A stretch of DNA of 64,000 nucleotides from Cylindrospermum stagnale PCC 7417 (GTDB lineage: Bacteria > Cyanobacteriota > Cyanobacteriia > Cyanobacteriales > Nostocaceae): positions 124,001 through 188,000 of the forward strand of contig NC_019757.1 of NCBI RefSeq assembly GCF_000317535.1, written 5' to 3'. Position 1 is the first letter of the stretch; every line of letters begins with the position of its first letter. The notes beneath the pieces were generated by a model. It did not search any database. It was not told where the DNA came from and saw nothing but the letters and a program-made list of their open reading frames with translations. Positions 44,793 through 54,784 of this stretch are shown piece by piece. A program made the position numbers and the translations under genes.

Positions 44793-44920
44793 ATGAAAAA
44801 CGAGATAAACAATTTGATTCTTCATCCCATTGCTGAAGGTTTCAGCAATTTAAGGGCAAAAAGCCGGAAATTATCGCGTAGTTCTAATTTCGGCAATGAT
44901 CACAATGTCCACAACGCCAA
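44793..44920. repeat. Right copy of the kinase/recQ junction repeat
   Basis: This copy contains the functional recQ 3' end plus a decayed 3' fragment of the kinase gene. It starts ATGAAAAACGAGATAAAC against ATGAAAAACGCGATGATG at 43357. The final 54 bp (44867..44920) match 43431..43484 at 52 positions. Confidence 0.88.
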
Positions 44921-46350
44921 GGAGAAGAAGAAGAAGAAGAAGGGCGGGGAGACCCTACGAAACCAAAGGCGGTTAACAAATACTGCCAACGACATTGTTT
45001 AGTGGTAAGGTACTTATTCATTTGTTGGGCGGCTTGTATTTGCGTTGGTGGCTGAGTTCCCGTTTTTTGGGTAATAGTGTAATGGAAAGGGTCAAGCCAC
45101 TGGAGTTGTCCACTGCTGTGGAGTAGGGAAAGTGCGATCGCACCATCGGGAAATTGTTTGGTTACAGCGTTGACTTCTCCTTGCTGCGGCAGCTTTTTGA
45201 TGAGTTGTTGTGCTGTTTGCTGTTGCGATCGCACTTTTTCCGCAAAAAACCGCTGTCTCTGCTTATCCTCCGGATCTAACCATCCCGTCGGTTCACTGAT
45301 CAACATCAACGCTTCAGACGGTTTACCATCCCTTCCAGCGCGGCCAATTTCTTGCACATATTCAGACAGCAGATTTGGTGAGTGAAAATGAAGCACCCAC
45401 CGCACATCAGGCTTATTTATCCCCATTCCAAAGGCGCAGGTACACACCACAAAGGGCATTTTACCACTTAGCCAGCCGGCTTCTACAGCGCGGCGTTCTG
45501 TTGCACCCAAACCTGCATGATAACTAGCAGTAACATAACCCAACTCTGCTAACCACAGCGCTAAATTCTCGCTATCTCGCCGAGTGCGAACATAAATTAA
45601 TCCAGCTTGATTTGGTCGATTTTGAATAAACTTTAATAGTTGTTGCTTCCTACCTCTGGGAGTCCAAGCAATGCGGACACTCAAATGCAAATTATCACGG
45701 TAGGGATTAAGGCGAAAAGCTTCAGGTTTTTGTAATTGTAAAACTGTAGAAATAATTTTTTGGGCTAAAGGATCAGCCGTAGCAGTAAAAGCAGCAATGC
45801 TAATTTTTGTTCCCGGTGGTTTTGATTTTAGCAAAGCCGAACGCACCGCCCCCAAACGCCGATAAGAAGGACGAAATGTATCACCCCACTGCACCAAACA
45901 ATGTGCTTCATCCAAAATTAAACCGTTAATTTGCAATTGTGGCTCACACAATCTTTCCCAAACTGGCGCACTTAGTAAAGTCTCTGGGGATAAATATAGT
46001 AATCTTAATTGTTGCCTTTCCAAAGCTTGCAACGTTGCACGGCGTTGGAATGAAGGTAATTCACTGTGCAAAAGTGCCGCTTTTTGCTGTTTTTGACGTA
46101 GTTCTTCAACTTGGTTTTCCATCAGCGCCACTAAGGGCGAAATTACCAAGGTTAAACCTGTTTGTAGCAGTGCCGGAAGTTGAAAACAAATCGACTTTCC
46201 CCCACCTGTGGGCATAATAATTAATGCGTCTTTTTGTGCCAATAAACAGCGGATAATTTCTCCCTGTGGTGGACGGAAATCTTCATAACCCCAGATTTTT
46301 TTAAAGGCAGTGCGGACTTCATCCCAAGATTTGGTTAAGGGTTGATTCAT
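44884..46350 (-). CDS. recQ: RecQ-family ATP-dependent DNA helicase
   Basis: This superfamily 2 DNA helicase acts in recombination and repair. The 488-aa protein has IWGYEDFRPPQGEII (Q-like motif), Walker A LIIMPTGGGKSICFQLPALL (about residues 44-63), the DEAH box GLILDEAHCLVQWGDTFRPSYRRL (about 139-162), AFTATADPLAQ (motif III) and motifs V/VI (CTCAFGMGINKPDVRWVLHF; EYVQEIGRAGRDG). The C-terminus is short, without an HRDC domain, and ends with a zinc-binding-like CGHCDHCRN after a Ser-rich linker. The stop lies within the duplicated junction repeat. Confidence 0.92.
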   Translation of the reverse strand: MNQPLTKSWDEVRTAFKKIWGYEDFRPPQGEIIRCLLAQKDALIIMPTGGGKSICFQLPALLQTGLTLVISPLVALMENQVEELRQKQQKAALLHSELPSFQRRATLQALERQQLRLLYLSPETLLSAPVWERLCEPQLQINGLILDEAHCLVQWGDTFRPSYRRLGAVRSALLKSKPPGTKISIAAFTATADPLAQKIISTVLQLQKPEAFRLNPYRDNLHLSVRIAWTPRGRKQQLLKFIQNRPNQAGLIYVRTRRDSENLALWLAELGYVTASYHAGLGATERRAVEAGWLSGKMPFVVCTCAFGMGINKPDVRWVLHFHSPNLLSEYVQEIGRAGRDGKPSEALMLISEPTGWLDPEDKQRQRFFAEKVRSQQQTAQQLIKKLPQQGEVNAVTKQFPDGAIALSLLHSSGQLQWLDPFHYTITQKTGTQPPTQIQAAQQMNKYLTTKQCRWQYLLTAFGFVGSPRPSSSSSSPWRCGHCDHCRN

Positions 46351-46429
46351 ACATTCATATCAAGCGCAAGCGATCGCAAATCAGTATAATCCCTAACCAT
46401 AGCAGAGCTATATTGACAGTTAGATTACA

Positions 46430-48940
46430 ATGGGTATAGTTTTTCTGACTGGAGTTGTTTATCGGGTGATTCAATCCGATCCAATGACAAAGCACACCAG
46501 GCAAATATTACTTGCTACGCTCAAGGTGGTTGTCTTATGCCTGACACTGTTCCTACTATCGACAAGTAATAGTTGGGCGCAAATCATCACTGACAGCAAA
46601 ATCGCTCCCCTAATCGAGAAGCTAATAGACAACGATGCTCACATCAGTAGCATTGCCGCCGACGCGTTGGTTAACATCGGTTCACCAGCAGTTCCATCTC
46701 TAATTGAGGCTTTGAAAAATCAGGATCATAATCTTCGCTGGCACGCCGCTTCGATTTTAGGGGATTTAGGTGCAGAAGCAGCACCAGCCGTCCCCGCTTT
46801 AACTGCGGCATTGCAAGATGAAGATGGACAAGTCCGCCTGTACGCCACCTTAGCCTTGGGAAATATTGGTACAGCAGCGAAAGCAGCAGTTCCATCGTTG
46901 ATTGCGGCATTGCAGGACAAGGAGCAATACGTCCGCATTTATGTCCCTTCTGCACTCAGGAAAATTGGCGCAGAAGCGAAAGTAGCTGTCCCAGTAATCA
47001 CTGCTGCATTAAAAGATCAAAACCCCAGGGTACGATACAATGCTGCCTACGCTTTGGGAGCAATGGGTACAGAAGCAGCATCGGCTGTCCCCGATTTAAT
47101 TACACTGCTGAATGACAACCTGTTTTACGTGCGTTTAGGTGCCCTAAAAGGTTTGGGAGGAATAGCCGCAGGTTTTCAGGACAAAGGAAATGCTCTACAC
47201 ACCTCAAAGTTAAATCAAATCATCTCAGACTTTGAGCAAGTCTTGACAACTATAGAAGAACACAAAGATAAATTCACAGAGACGGACATTAGGCGGATAC
47301 GTCGCCCTCTTAATGCCTTGAAAGCAGAAAAAGAAACTCGCTTATTCGATAGATTTCTGGAATGGCTGTTTAAGCATAAATTAGTCTTGGGAATTGCCGC
47401 CTACGTTATTCTATTGCCTTCTCTGTGGTTAATTCTTTTGCGGGTAGCACCTTTGTGGCTGTTGAAAATTAATAATGCCCTTAAACCCTACACAGATTTT
47501 TCCTTGCCATTGGTCAGTGTCAATGTACCTTTGCGATATGTACTGTTTATTGGGTGGTTTCATTACCATCCCAGAGTAATAGATGCGTGGGTAGCTAAAT
47601 ACATCAAATCAGCCCGCGAACAATTTCCTAAAAAGGATACAGTTAGCAGTCGTGCCGATTACATCCCCATTCCTGTTGTTCTCGATGGCACAACAGTTCC
47701 CCAACTTTCCCCTGATAATTTGCGCTCAACCTTCGAGAAACAACGTAGCTGCTTGGTAATTTGCGGGGAAGGGGGTATAGGTAAAACCAGTTTAGCGTGT
47801 CAGATGGCTGGGTGGGCAGTGGCTGAGGCGGAGGACAACCGACTCTGCAAACACTTGATGCTGCCGGTGCTGTTAGAAGAGGAATTTCGGGTAACTGAAG
47901 GTAAATCGCCGCTTTTAGAAGCTATCCGCGGACAGTTGCAAGCTTTAATTGATGAGCCAGAGCCGATTTGCCAAGAATTACTGTTACGGTTGTTAAGAAA
48001 GAGACGGATTCTGGTGATTGTAGACCGCTTCTCAGAAATGAATGCCACTACACGAAAGGCAATTGAGCCTGAGTCGCCAGAGTTTCCGGTGAATGCATTG
48101 GTGATTACTTCCCGAATTGAGGAAAAGTTGGGGCGCGTTAATAAGACGACAATTAAACCCCTGCGGATTGAGGCTAATAAGCTATCTTCTTTTATGGAAG
48201 CTTATTTGATGCAGCGGGGTAAACGCGATCGCTTTACCGATCAGGAATTTTTTGACGCTTGTAACCGCCTTTCCCTGATGGTTGGTCAACATAATATTAC
48301 TGTCTTGCTGGCTAAACTTTACGCTGAACAGTTAATAGCGAGTCGAGATGTGACAGCGAATGTTGCTGATCTGCCGGAGACTGTCTCCAGTCTGATGTTG
48401 GGTTACCTCAATGAACTCAATCGTGATGTTACAGATGATAAACTTGATGACCGCACTGTTCACCAAGATGCAAAAATCATCGCCTGGGAATGCTTGCAGC
48501 AAAGTTATCAACCAACAACAGCAAAGCGTGCAGATGCGATCGCTGCATTAGCAGCAATAGGAGTTAACGACCCCGATTCCCGCCTCGATTATCTAGAAAA
48601 CCGCCTGCACCTAATTCAAACTATCGGTTCTGCTAAAGACCGCATCCGTTTCTGTCTTGACCCTTTAGCTGAGTATCTTGCAGCTTTGTATCTAGTGGAT
48701 TTGCATGGCAATAATGATGGCAAATGGCGATCGTCTTTCTTCAAAAAGGCAGATGATTTAGTCAAAACAGGCGCACAAGATGCGATCAAAGGCTTTCTTT
48801 TGGCAGTGCGAGATTGCTACTTATCTAAGGTTCAAGGCAGCAAAGAAGCAGACTTTATACCTCAGAAGTTGGGTAAGCTGACTGGGTTGGTACCTTCTGT
48901 AAATACACCATTTACTACTGTGCAAACTGTAATACCATGA
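46430..48940 (+). CDS. HEAT-repeat, transmembrane, NACHT-like STAND NTPase
   Basis: This 836-aa protein has an N-terminal hydrophobic signal segment (VVLCLTLFLLSTSNSWAQ, about residues 33-50). Five or six HEAT/PBS-lyase-like repeats follow (about 60-245; VPSLIEALKNQD and DEDGQVRLYATLALGNIG). Two hydrophobic segments lie at about 316-345 and 368-378. The C-terminal STAND NTPase has Walker A VICGEGGIGKTSLA (near 446) and Walker B-like RILVIVDRFSEM (near 533). The HEAT part would lie in the periplasm and the ATPase in the cytoplasm. The frame starts at ATG 46430; ATG 46484 is another possible start. The downstream gene is leuA, convergent. The stimulus and output are unknown. Confidence 0.82.
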   Translation: MGIVFLTGVVYRVIQSDPMTKHTRQILLATLKVVVLCLTLFLLSTSNSWAQIITDSKIAPLIEKLIDNDAHISSIAADALVNIGSPAVPSLIEALKNQDHNLRWHAASILGDLGAEAAPAVPALTAALQDEDGQVRLYATLALGNIGTAAKAAVPSLIAALQDKEQYVRIYVPSALRKIGAEAKVAVPVITAALKDQNPRVRYNAAYALGAMGTEAASAVPDLITLLNDNLFYVRLGALKGLGGIAAGFQDKGNALHTSKLNQIISDFEQVLTTIEEHKDKFTETDIRRIRRPLNALKAEKETRLFDRFLEWLFKHKLVLGIAAYVILLPSLWLILLRVAPLWLLKINNALKPYTDFSLPLVSVNVPLRYVLFIGWFHYHPRVIDAWVAKYIKSAREQFPKKDTVSSRADYIPIPVVLDGTTVPQLSPDNLRSTFEKQRSCLVICGEGGIGKTSLACQMAGWAVAEAEDNRLCKHLMLPVLLEEEFRVTEGKSPLLEAIRGQLQALIDEPEPICQELLLRLLRKRRILVIVDRFSEMNATTRKAIEPESPEFPVNALVITSRIEEKLGRVNKTTIKPLRIEANKLSSFMEAYLMQRGKRDRFTDQEFFDACNRLSLMVGQHNITVLLAKLYAEQLIASRDVTANVADLPETVSSLMLGYLNELNRDVTDDKLDDRTVHQDAKIIAWECLQQSYQPTTAKRADAIAALAAIGVNDPDSRLDYLENRLHLIQTIGSAKDRIRFCLDPLAEYLAALYLVDLHGNNDGKWRSSFFKKADDLVKTGAQDAIKGFLLAVRDCYLSKVQGSKEADFIPQKLGKLTGLVPSVNTPFTTVQTVIP

Positions 48941-49003
48941 TTAGTTAAATTACAGGCTTATCTGCGGGTGGGCTGTTGACCCACCCTAATATTTGAGGTA
49001 TTT

Positions 49004-50608
49004 TTACACTTTCTGTGCAGTTACTTCCTCTGGCTGGTCTTGATTTTGTAATGCCGCATATAATCTATTAAGTGCATTTACGTAAGCTTGAGCCGAAGCC
49101 ACAATAATATCCGTATTTGCCGCATGACCAGAATACACTCTAGATTCGTGCTGTAAGCGGATAGTTACTTCCCCAATGGCATCAATACCCGCTGTTACCG
49201 ACTGCACAGAAAACTCAATCAATTGGTTAGGCACATTTACCACCCGGTTGATAGCCTTATAAACAGCATCGACTGGCCCTGTACCAATCGCCGCATCGGT
49301 TAATTCTTCACCTTCTGGGGTGCGGAGAGTGACTGTAGCGGTTGGTTTGGCGTTGCTACCGCAGGAAACTTGCACCAACTCTACCCGGAACAAAGCGGGG
49401 GCTTGTTGGATTTCATCATTGACAATTGCTTCCAAATCCCAATCAGAAATTTCTTTCTTTTTATCCGCTACGTCTTTGAATCTGACGAAGGCTTTATTTA
49501 ATTCAGTTTCCGACAGTTCAAAGCCTAATTCTTTTAAGCGGGTGCGGAAAGCATTTCTACCGGAATGTTTGCCCAAAACTATTTGATTATCTGACAACCC
49601 AATCAATTGGGCATCCATAATTTCATAGGTGAGCTTGTTTTTTAACACCCCATCTTGGTGAATGCCAGACTCATGAGCAAAGGCATTTGCCCCGACGATG
49701 GCTTTATTTGGTTGCACTAGCATTCCTGTCAAATTGGAAACTAAGCGCGAAGTTTTGTAAATTTGTTTGGTGTCAATCTTCGAGAGTGGCTCTTGAGAAT
49801 CTGCTGGGCGTCCCAAGAAGGGATTAAAATATTGCCGTCGGACGTGCAACGCCATGACTAATTCTTCTAAAGCTGCATTTCCTGCCCGTTCACCAATACC
49901 ATTAATGGTGCATTCTAGTTGCCTAGCGCCGTTTTTCACAGCTTCTAAAAAGTTGGCAACGGCTAAACCTAAATCATTATGACCGTGAACGGAGATGATT
50001 GCTTGGTCGATGTTGGGGACATTTTCTGTAATGCCCTTAATTATCGCCCCAAATTCGCTGGGGGTGGTGTAACCCACTGTGTCAGGAATATTAACTGTTG
50101 TGGCTCCAGCTGCGATCGCTCTTTCTAACACTTGGTATAAAAATTCTGGGTCGGAGCGTCCAGCATCTTCAGGAGAAAATTCTACATCATCAGTGAAGCT
50201 TTTGGCATAAGCCACCATTTCTTCAGCGATGGCCACTACTTCTGGTCTTGTCTTTTTTAGTTTGTATTGGAGATGAATATCAGAAGTAGCAATAAATGTA
50301 TGAATTCTGCCATGAGCCGCCGGTTTGATTGCTTCTGCTGCCGCTTTTATATCATCGTGCCGCGCTCTTGCCAAACTACAAATTATCGGACCATCTTCTG
50401 TGCCGACAATTTGGGCAATCTTGTTAACTGCGGCAAAATCTCCAGGACTAGCAAAGGCAAAACCTGCCTCAATGATATCTACGCCCAGACGCGCCAGTTG
50501 CTTGGCGATAACTAGCTTTTCATCTATGTTTAGGGTTGCTCCAGGACACTGTTCTCCATCTCGGAGTGTCGTATCAAAAATGAGAATTTTATCGGGTTTG
50601 TTGCTCAT
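49004..50608 (-). CDS. leuA: 2-isopropylmalate synthase
   Basis: LeuA condenses acetyl-CoA with 2-oxoisovalerate in the first committed step of leucine synthesis. The 534-aa protein begins with the DRE-TIM motif [19 protein letters not shown] (about residues 8-26). It has the substrate motif [15 protein letters not shown] (about 204-218), [18 protein letters not shown] (about 233-250) and the hinge [14 protein letters not shown] (about 316-329). The C-terminal regulatory domain (about 390-515; [16 protein letters not shown]) mediates leucine feedback. No leader peptide or T-box was noticed upstream. Confidence 0.96.
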   Translation of the reverse strand: MSNKPDKILIFDTTLRDGEQCPGATLNIDEKLVIAKQLARLGVDIIEAGFAFASPGDFAAVNKIAQIVGTEDGPIICSLARARHDDIKAAAEAIKPAAHGRIHTFIATSDIHLQYKLKKTRPEVVAIAEEMVAYAKSFTDDVEFSPEDAGRSDPEFLYQVLERAIAAGATTVNIPDTVGYTTPSEFGAIIKGITENVPNIDQAIISVHGHNDLGLAVANFLEAVKNGARQLECTINGIGERAGNAALEELVMALHVRRQYFNPFLGRPADSQEPLSKIDTKQIYKTSRLVSNLTGMLVQPNKAIVGANAFAHESGIHQDGVLKNKLTYEIMDAQLIGLSDNQIVLGKHSGRNAFRTRLKELGFELSETELNKAFVRFKDVADKKKEISDWDLEAIVNDEIQQAPALFRVELVQVSCGSNAKPTATVTLRTPEGEELTDAAIGTGPVDAVYKAINRVVNVPNQLIEFSVQSVTAGIDAIGEVTIRLQHESRVYSGHAANTDIIVASAQAYVNALNRLYAALQNQDQPEEVTAQKV

Positions 50609-50699
50609 TTGTGGCTCAGTTTTTAGTTTTTACTGTCGGCTTAAAATACTTTGACACTTAGTTTTTTACTTTTACCTCTGTGAATAATTGCTAAGGTTA

Positions 50700-51221
50700 C
50701 TAAGCTTCCGTTTTTTCTATTTGGTTTCTGATATCGTTCAAGTCTATATATCTATCCGTAGCATTACGTAACTCCCTGGCGATCATTCCTTCTGTGGATA
50801 CTACTGTAATATGTGTATTTTTTGAGCGTAATAGTTCGATTGCTCTTTCAAAATCGCCATCGCCACTGAATAATACAACTCGGTCGTACTGGTCTACTGT
50901 ATTAAACATATCTACAACAATTTCAATATCTAAATTCGCTTTTTGTGAGTAGCGACCGGAAACATCATCATAGTATTCTTTGAGAATTTTAGTGCGTACT
51001 GTATATCCCAAACTAATTAAAGCGTCTCGGAAACCACGTTGATCTTGCGGGTCTTTTAAGCCGGTGTACCAAAATGCATTGATTAATGTTGTGTCTGACT
51101 GCTCGTTTTTGAAGTATTCTAAGACTCTTCGCGGGTCAAAAAACCAGCCATTTTTTTGTTGAGCATAGAACATATTGTTTCCGTCTACAAAAATAGACAG
51201 ACGATTCATTGGAGAACCCAT
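50700..51221 (-). CDS. NYN/LabA-type (DUF88) protein
   Basis: This 173-aa protein is of the NYN (PIN-like nuclease) family, of the LabA/DUF88 branch. The acidic active-site pattern is present: Asp of IFVDGNNMFY (near residue 9), Asp of KANLDIEIVVDMF, and Asp of VVLFSGDGDFERAIELLR (about 111-128). LabA was described in Synechococcus as a component of circadian output. Whether this gene has that role or acts on RNA is not known. The frame starts MGSPMNRLS; the second Met at 51209 is an alternative start. Confidence 0.85.
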   Translation of the reverse strand: MGSPMNRLSIFVDGNNMFYAQQKNGWFFDPRRVLEYFKNEQSDTTLINAFWYTGLKDPQDQRGFRDALISLGYTVRTKILKEYYDDVSGRYSQKANLDIEIVVDMFNTVDQYDRVVLFSGDGDFERAIELLRSKNTHITVVSTEGMIARELRNATDRYIDLNDIRNQIEKTEA

Positions 51222-51955
51222 AGAAATTTACACCTAATAATAGATAAGAATGTTAGATGGAACAATAGATTATAGCAATTCTTAAATCATAAGTTTGCTA
51301 ATATCTATAAAGTAGATCTGCATGTGTAGCTTTTGTCTTACCTCTTGCAAAGCAGAGAAGCGGCTAAAACATTAGAGTTGAGATGCTGGGCGCTGCACCT
51401 TTTTCACCTCCGACACTTTTAACAGACGCCCCGTGATCAAAATCTACCAATAAAATTGACTGAGTAACAGCATTCTGATCTGCATAACAGTCAAGTTTAC
51501 TCCTAAAGAGGTATGGCATAGGCTTGGAGTAGGATATAGGCTGATGCTCATCAATAGGTTTTGTCATCAACAGTAGGAAAGGTTTTGTGGGGACTCCCAA
51601 TATTGCACTAGAGGCAGAAAACACCCTTGGGGTAGCTGCTAGTAGATCCTTGGCCGGGTGTGTGCTTGTTGGGGGTTGGGGAAAATCTCACTGTAATAAA
51701 TTGCTGCCGCTAAAGCTTATATTGCTCAAGTCTGTGCCAAAATCACAGATGAGGGTTCAGTCAGACAATGAGTTAGGCTGTATCTGGATTGGGACTTTCC
51801 TGGAGTAACTGTGAAGAAGCAAGTTTGGTGACGATTAAAGGATACTTGACAAATGTATAAGATGTTCATTTAAGTCTGATTTCAACAAAATGTTTACCGT
51901 AAAACAGGGTCTGAATAAATAAAAGTGTTGTACCTAAATTAATCAGTAACACGAT
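51222..51955. other. Long intergenic region before the CHASE2 kinase gene
   Basis: No gene is supported. Two short open frames (51364..51624 minus, 51587..51808 plus) have no ribosome binding site, motif or start with confidence. Base composition is unlike coding DNA. The 3' part should contain the kinase promoter. The region could hold a decayed gene. Confidence 0.4.
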
Positions 51956-54292
51956 ATGGCAGAAGAACCTACATCTACCTTAACCAAAAAATCAGTCACT
52001 GCTGCCAGTAGCACGTCAGGTAAACCGACAAAAGCAACTTCGACGGCATCAGCCCGCCAGTCTCAGAGAATGATCCGCTTAGGTCACCTGCTAACTGGTG
52101 CTTCAGCATTGGGTGCAGCACTGCTGAGTGCTTCTGGTTGGGGCTGGGTTCAATTGATGGAAAGTCAGGCGCTGTCCACTTTTTTTCAACTGCGTGGAGC
52201 GATGCTGCCTCCAAAAGACATCGTGATTTTGGCAATTGATGATCAGTCTATATCAGTCCCCGAACAGTACTATAAAACAGATCCGCACCAGTACGCCTAC
52301 CTAGAACCACTGAAATCTTTTCCCTATAAGCGTGCTGCTTACGCCCAGATAATTACCAATTTGATCAAGGCGGGTGCCCGCTCCGTGGCATTAGATGTGG
52401 TTTTTGATACGCCAAGCAGTTATGGAGTAGCTGACGATCGCCAATTTCAAGCAGCATTACAAAAATATGGTAGCAAAGTTACTTTAGCCGCACTCTACGA
52501 AAGTTCTCAGACACACCAAGGCAACTTTTTGCAACTAACCCAGCCCCAGTCGATGTTTCGCACGGGGTCAGTCTCCATTGGTTCAGTGAATTTTCCCTTG
52601 GAGGTGGATGGTAGAATTCACCGATTGGCTAGCGAATTTCCGAAGTTATTAGCCCAAGAAGACATCCTGACCACTAAACTACCCTCTTTTGGGGAAGCAG
52701 TCCTAGGGGCAGCGCAAGTTAATTATCCCCAACCAAAAGGCGATCGCATTTATTTTTGGGGGCATGGGGGTACATTTGAGACTATTCCTTTGTGGTATGT
52801 ACTAGATCCAGACAACTGGAACGGCTATTTGCAGCAAGGAAAAGTGTTCAAAGGCAAGATCGTCTTGATCGGTGCCACGGCCCAGTTAAGCAATGATTTT
52901 CATCCTGTGCCTATTTCCCAAAATTGGCTGTATCCTGAGCGCATGCCAGGGGTGGAAATTCACGCCAATGCGATCGCCACTTTGATGCAAGGAAAAGCGA
53001 TCGCCGCCGCAATTAGTAGTTTACCCCTACGCGGTTTATTTGTGCTGCTACTCGTGGGTGGTTCAGCTTTCATCATTACCAGAAACAAGTATGGCACCCA
53101 GAGATTTCTGTTTAGCCTACTTCTGGCGAGCGTTTGGGGAGGAATAAGCTATGGCAGCTTTGTCTATGGTGAGTTAATTTTCCCAACTACAGTGCCAATA
53201 ATTGCGATCGCCCTCAGCGGACTTTCCTACCTGGGTAGCGAAGTGGCTAAGGAAAAAATCAGCAAACAGCAATTAGTGACGATTTTTCAGAAATATAAAT
53301 CTTCCCCCGTCGTCCAAGAGATTATCAGCCAACAAGATGATATGCAAGACCTGATCCACCAAAGAGATTTAGTTGTCGCGGGCAAAATACTTGGCGGACG
53401 CTACAAAATCGTCAAAGTTCTCGGTGCAGGTGGATTTAGCGAAACCTATATAGCTGAAGATATCCAACGTCCTGGCAACCCGCAATGTGTTGTCAAGCAG
53501 CTCAAACCATCTAACACCAAATCAGAAAGTTTAGAACTTGCCAGACGTTTATTTAACTCCGAGGCGAAAACCCAGGAAAAATTGGGAACACACTCCCAAA
53601 TCCCTCAGCTTTTAGCTTTTTTTGAAGAAAGCCAAGATTTTTATTTAGTTCAAGAGTATATAGTTGGTCATCCTCTAAATAAGGAACTGCTATCAGGCAG
53701 AGTTCTGGAGGAAAGTGCAGTTATCGATATTTTAAAAGACTTATTGCAAATATTAGTGTTTGTCCATGAAAACGGCGTAATTCACCGAGATATTAAACCT
53801 AGCAATATCATTCGCCGACACTCTGACTGGAAGCTGGTACTAATTGACTTTGGTGCCGTCAAAGAAGTTACCGCCCAACAGTTGGAAAATCAAGAGCAAA
53901 CCGCCTTCACCATCGGCATTGGGACAAAGGGCTATGCACCCAGCGAGCAATGTTTCGGGCGTCCACAATATAGTAGCGACATCTATGCAATCGGCATGAT
54001 TGGGATTAGAGCTTTGACTGGTATCGCCACCCATCAATTAGATCGAGATGCTGAGGCAGAGTTGAAATGGATGCATCAAGCAATAGTCAGCCAGTCCTTA
54101 GGGGATATTCTCAGTAAAATGGTGCTGGCCGATTTCAAAGAGCGTTATCAGTCTGCATTAGAGGTTCTAGCGGCCCTGGATGAGTTGGCAAGTTCTGATC
54201 ACACAAAGTCTTGGTCAGAAAAAGGCGAATCAACAAATAATGAATCTTTAGAGGATACTGACTCTCCCACCAAGCCTTGGGTAGGAGTTTAA
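51956..54292 (+). CDS. CHASE2-domain serine/threonine protein kinase
   Basis: This 778-aa membrane receptor kinase has a Ser/Thr/Lys-rich cytoplasmic N-terminus (1-40) and a helix (about 42-64). A periplasmic CHASE2 sensor follows (about 70-345), containing MLPPKDIVILAIDDQSI, AGARSVALDVVFDTPS and GKIVLIGATAQLSNDFHPVPI. Three membrane helices lie at about 355-430. The cytoplasmic kinase (about 480-745) has the Gly loop KVLGAGGFSETYIAED near 490, the VVKQL Lys, HRDIKPSN near 609 (catalytic Asp), IDFGAVKE and GTKGYAPSEQC. The C-terminal tail is acidic and Ser-rich. This is the typical cyanobacterial CHASE2-kinase architecture; the signal is unknown. Confidence 0.93.
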   Translation: MAEEPTSTLTKKSVTAASSTSGKPTKATSTASARQSQRMIRLGHLLTGASALGAALLSASGWGWVQLMESQALSTFFQLRGAMLPPKDIVILAIDDQSISVPEQYYKTDPHQYAYLEPLKSFPYKRAAYAQIITNLIKAGARSVALDVVFDTPSSYGVADDRQFQAALQKYGSKVTLAALYESSQTHQGNFLQLTQPQSMFRTGSVSIGSVNFPLEVDGRIHRLASEFPKLLAQEDILTTKLPSFGEAVLGAAQVNYPQPKGDRIYFWGHGGTFETIPLWYVLDPDNWNGYLQQGKVFKGKIVLIGATAQLSNDFHPVPISQNWLYPERMPGVEIHANAIATLMQGKAIAAAISSLPLRGLFVLLLVGGSAFIITRNKYGTQRFLFSLLLASVWGGISYGSFVYGELIFPTTVPIIAIALSGLSYLGSEVAKEKISKQQLVTIFQKYKSSPVVQEIISQQDDMQDLIHQRDLVVAGKILGGRYKIVKVLGAGGFSETYIAEDIQRPGNPQCVVKQLKPSNTKSESLELARRLFNSEAKTQEKLGTHSQIPQLLAFFEESQDFYLVQEYIVGHPLNKELLSGRVLEESAVIDILKDLLQILVFVHENGVIHRDIKPSNIIRRHSDWKLVLIDFGAVKEVTAQQLENQEQTAFTIGIGTKGYAPSEQCFGRPQYSSDIYAIGMIGIRALTGIATHQLDRDAEAELKWMHQAIVSQSLGDILSKMVLADFKERYQSALEVLAALDELASSDHTKSWSEKGESTNNESLEDTDSPTKPWVGV

Positions 54293-54442
54293 CCCTGGAT
54301 TTGAATGTGAAAATGCGATCGCCCTTCGCGTAGCGTGAAGATCAGCAAAGGTGGGCAGGGAGTGCGATCGCATTTTACAGCAATTTTCTTTTGGCACAAT
54401 GGAGGAGGGCAGGCAGGATGCCTATCCCACAAGAGAAGCAGG

Positions 54443-54664
54443 TTAAAATTTTGCTAGTAATTCATCGATAGCAACTCTCGCTGTTACCGATTTTATAACT
54501 TCTGCTTGTTGTAAAGTTTCAAGTAAATGCTGTGCTTCCTCAATTTTTTTCACTGCTTCGATAGCTAGTGGCTGACGGCTTTGTTTAATGTCTTTGAGGA
54601 TAAATGAGATTCGCTTATCAACAGACAAGCAGAGTTGTACTGGTTCTGATGGCTGTTTAGTCAT
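54443..54664 (-). CDS. Small hypothetical helical protein
   Basis: This 73-aa helical peptide begins MTKQPSEPVQLCLSVDKRIS and ends ARVAIDELLAKF. The frame is open 22 codons further, to a TTG at 54730; I chose the internal ATG because the upstream part lacks a ribosome binding site, though the choice is weak. It is divergent from the STAND gene at 54785. From charge and length it could be a small regulatory partner, but I recognise no family. Confidence 0.45.
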   Translation of the reverse strand: MTKQPSEPVQLCLSVDKRISFILKDIKQSRQPLAIEAVKKIEEAQHLLETLQQAEVIKSVTARVAIDELLAKF

Positions 54665-54784
54665 GATTTGGTGCGTTTGAATCACTACATCTATAGCTTC
54701 GCAGACCTCTATTTGAACGCTACCAAACAAGCATTAGGAACTTGGTTAGGATTATTGTTAGGAAGTTGATAAATATTTTTAGGA

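Noticed and set aside
44793-45002. Plus-strand 69-aa gene over the recQ end
   Set aside because: It is the decayed duplicate of the kinase 3' end running into antisense recQ, with no complete domain.
51364-51808. Two short genes in the gap before the CHASE2 kinase
   Set aside because: No ribosome binding site, no motif, and opposite-strand overlap; evidence is too weak.
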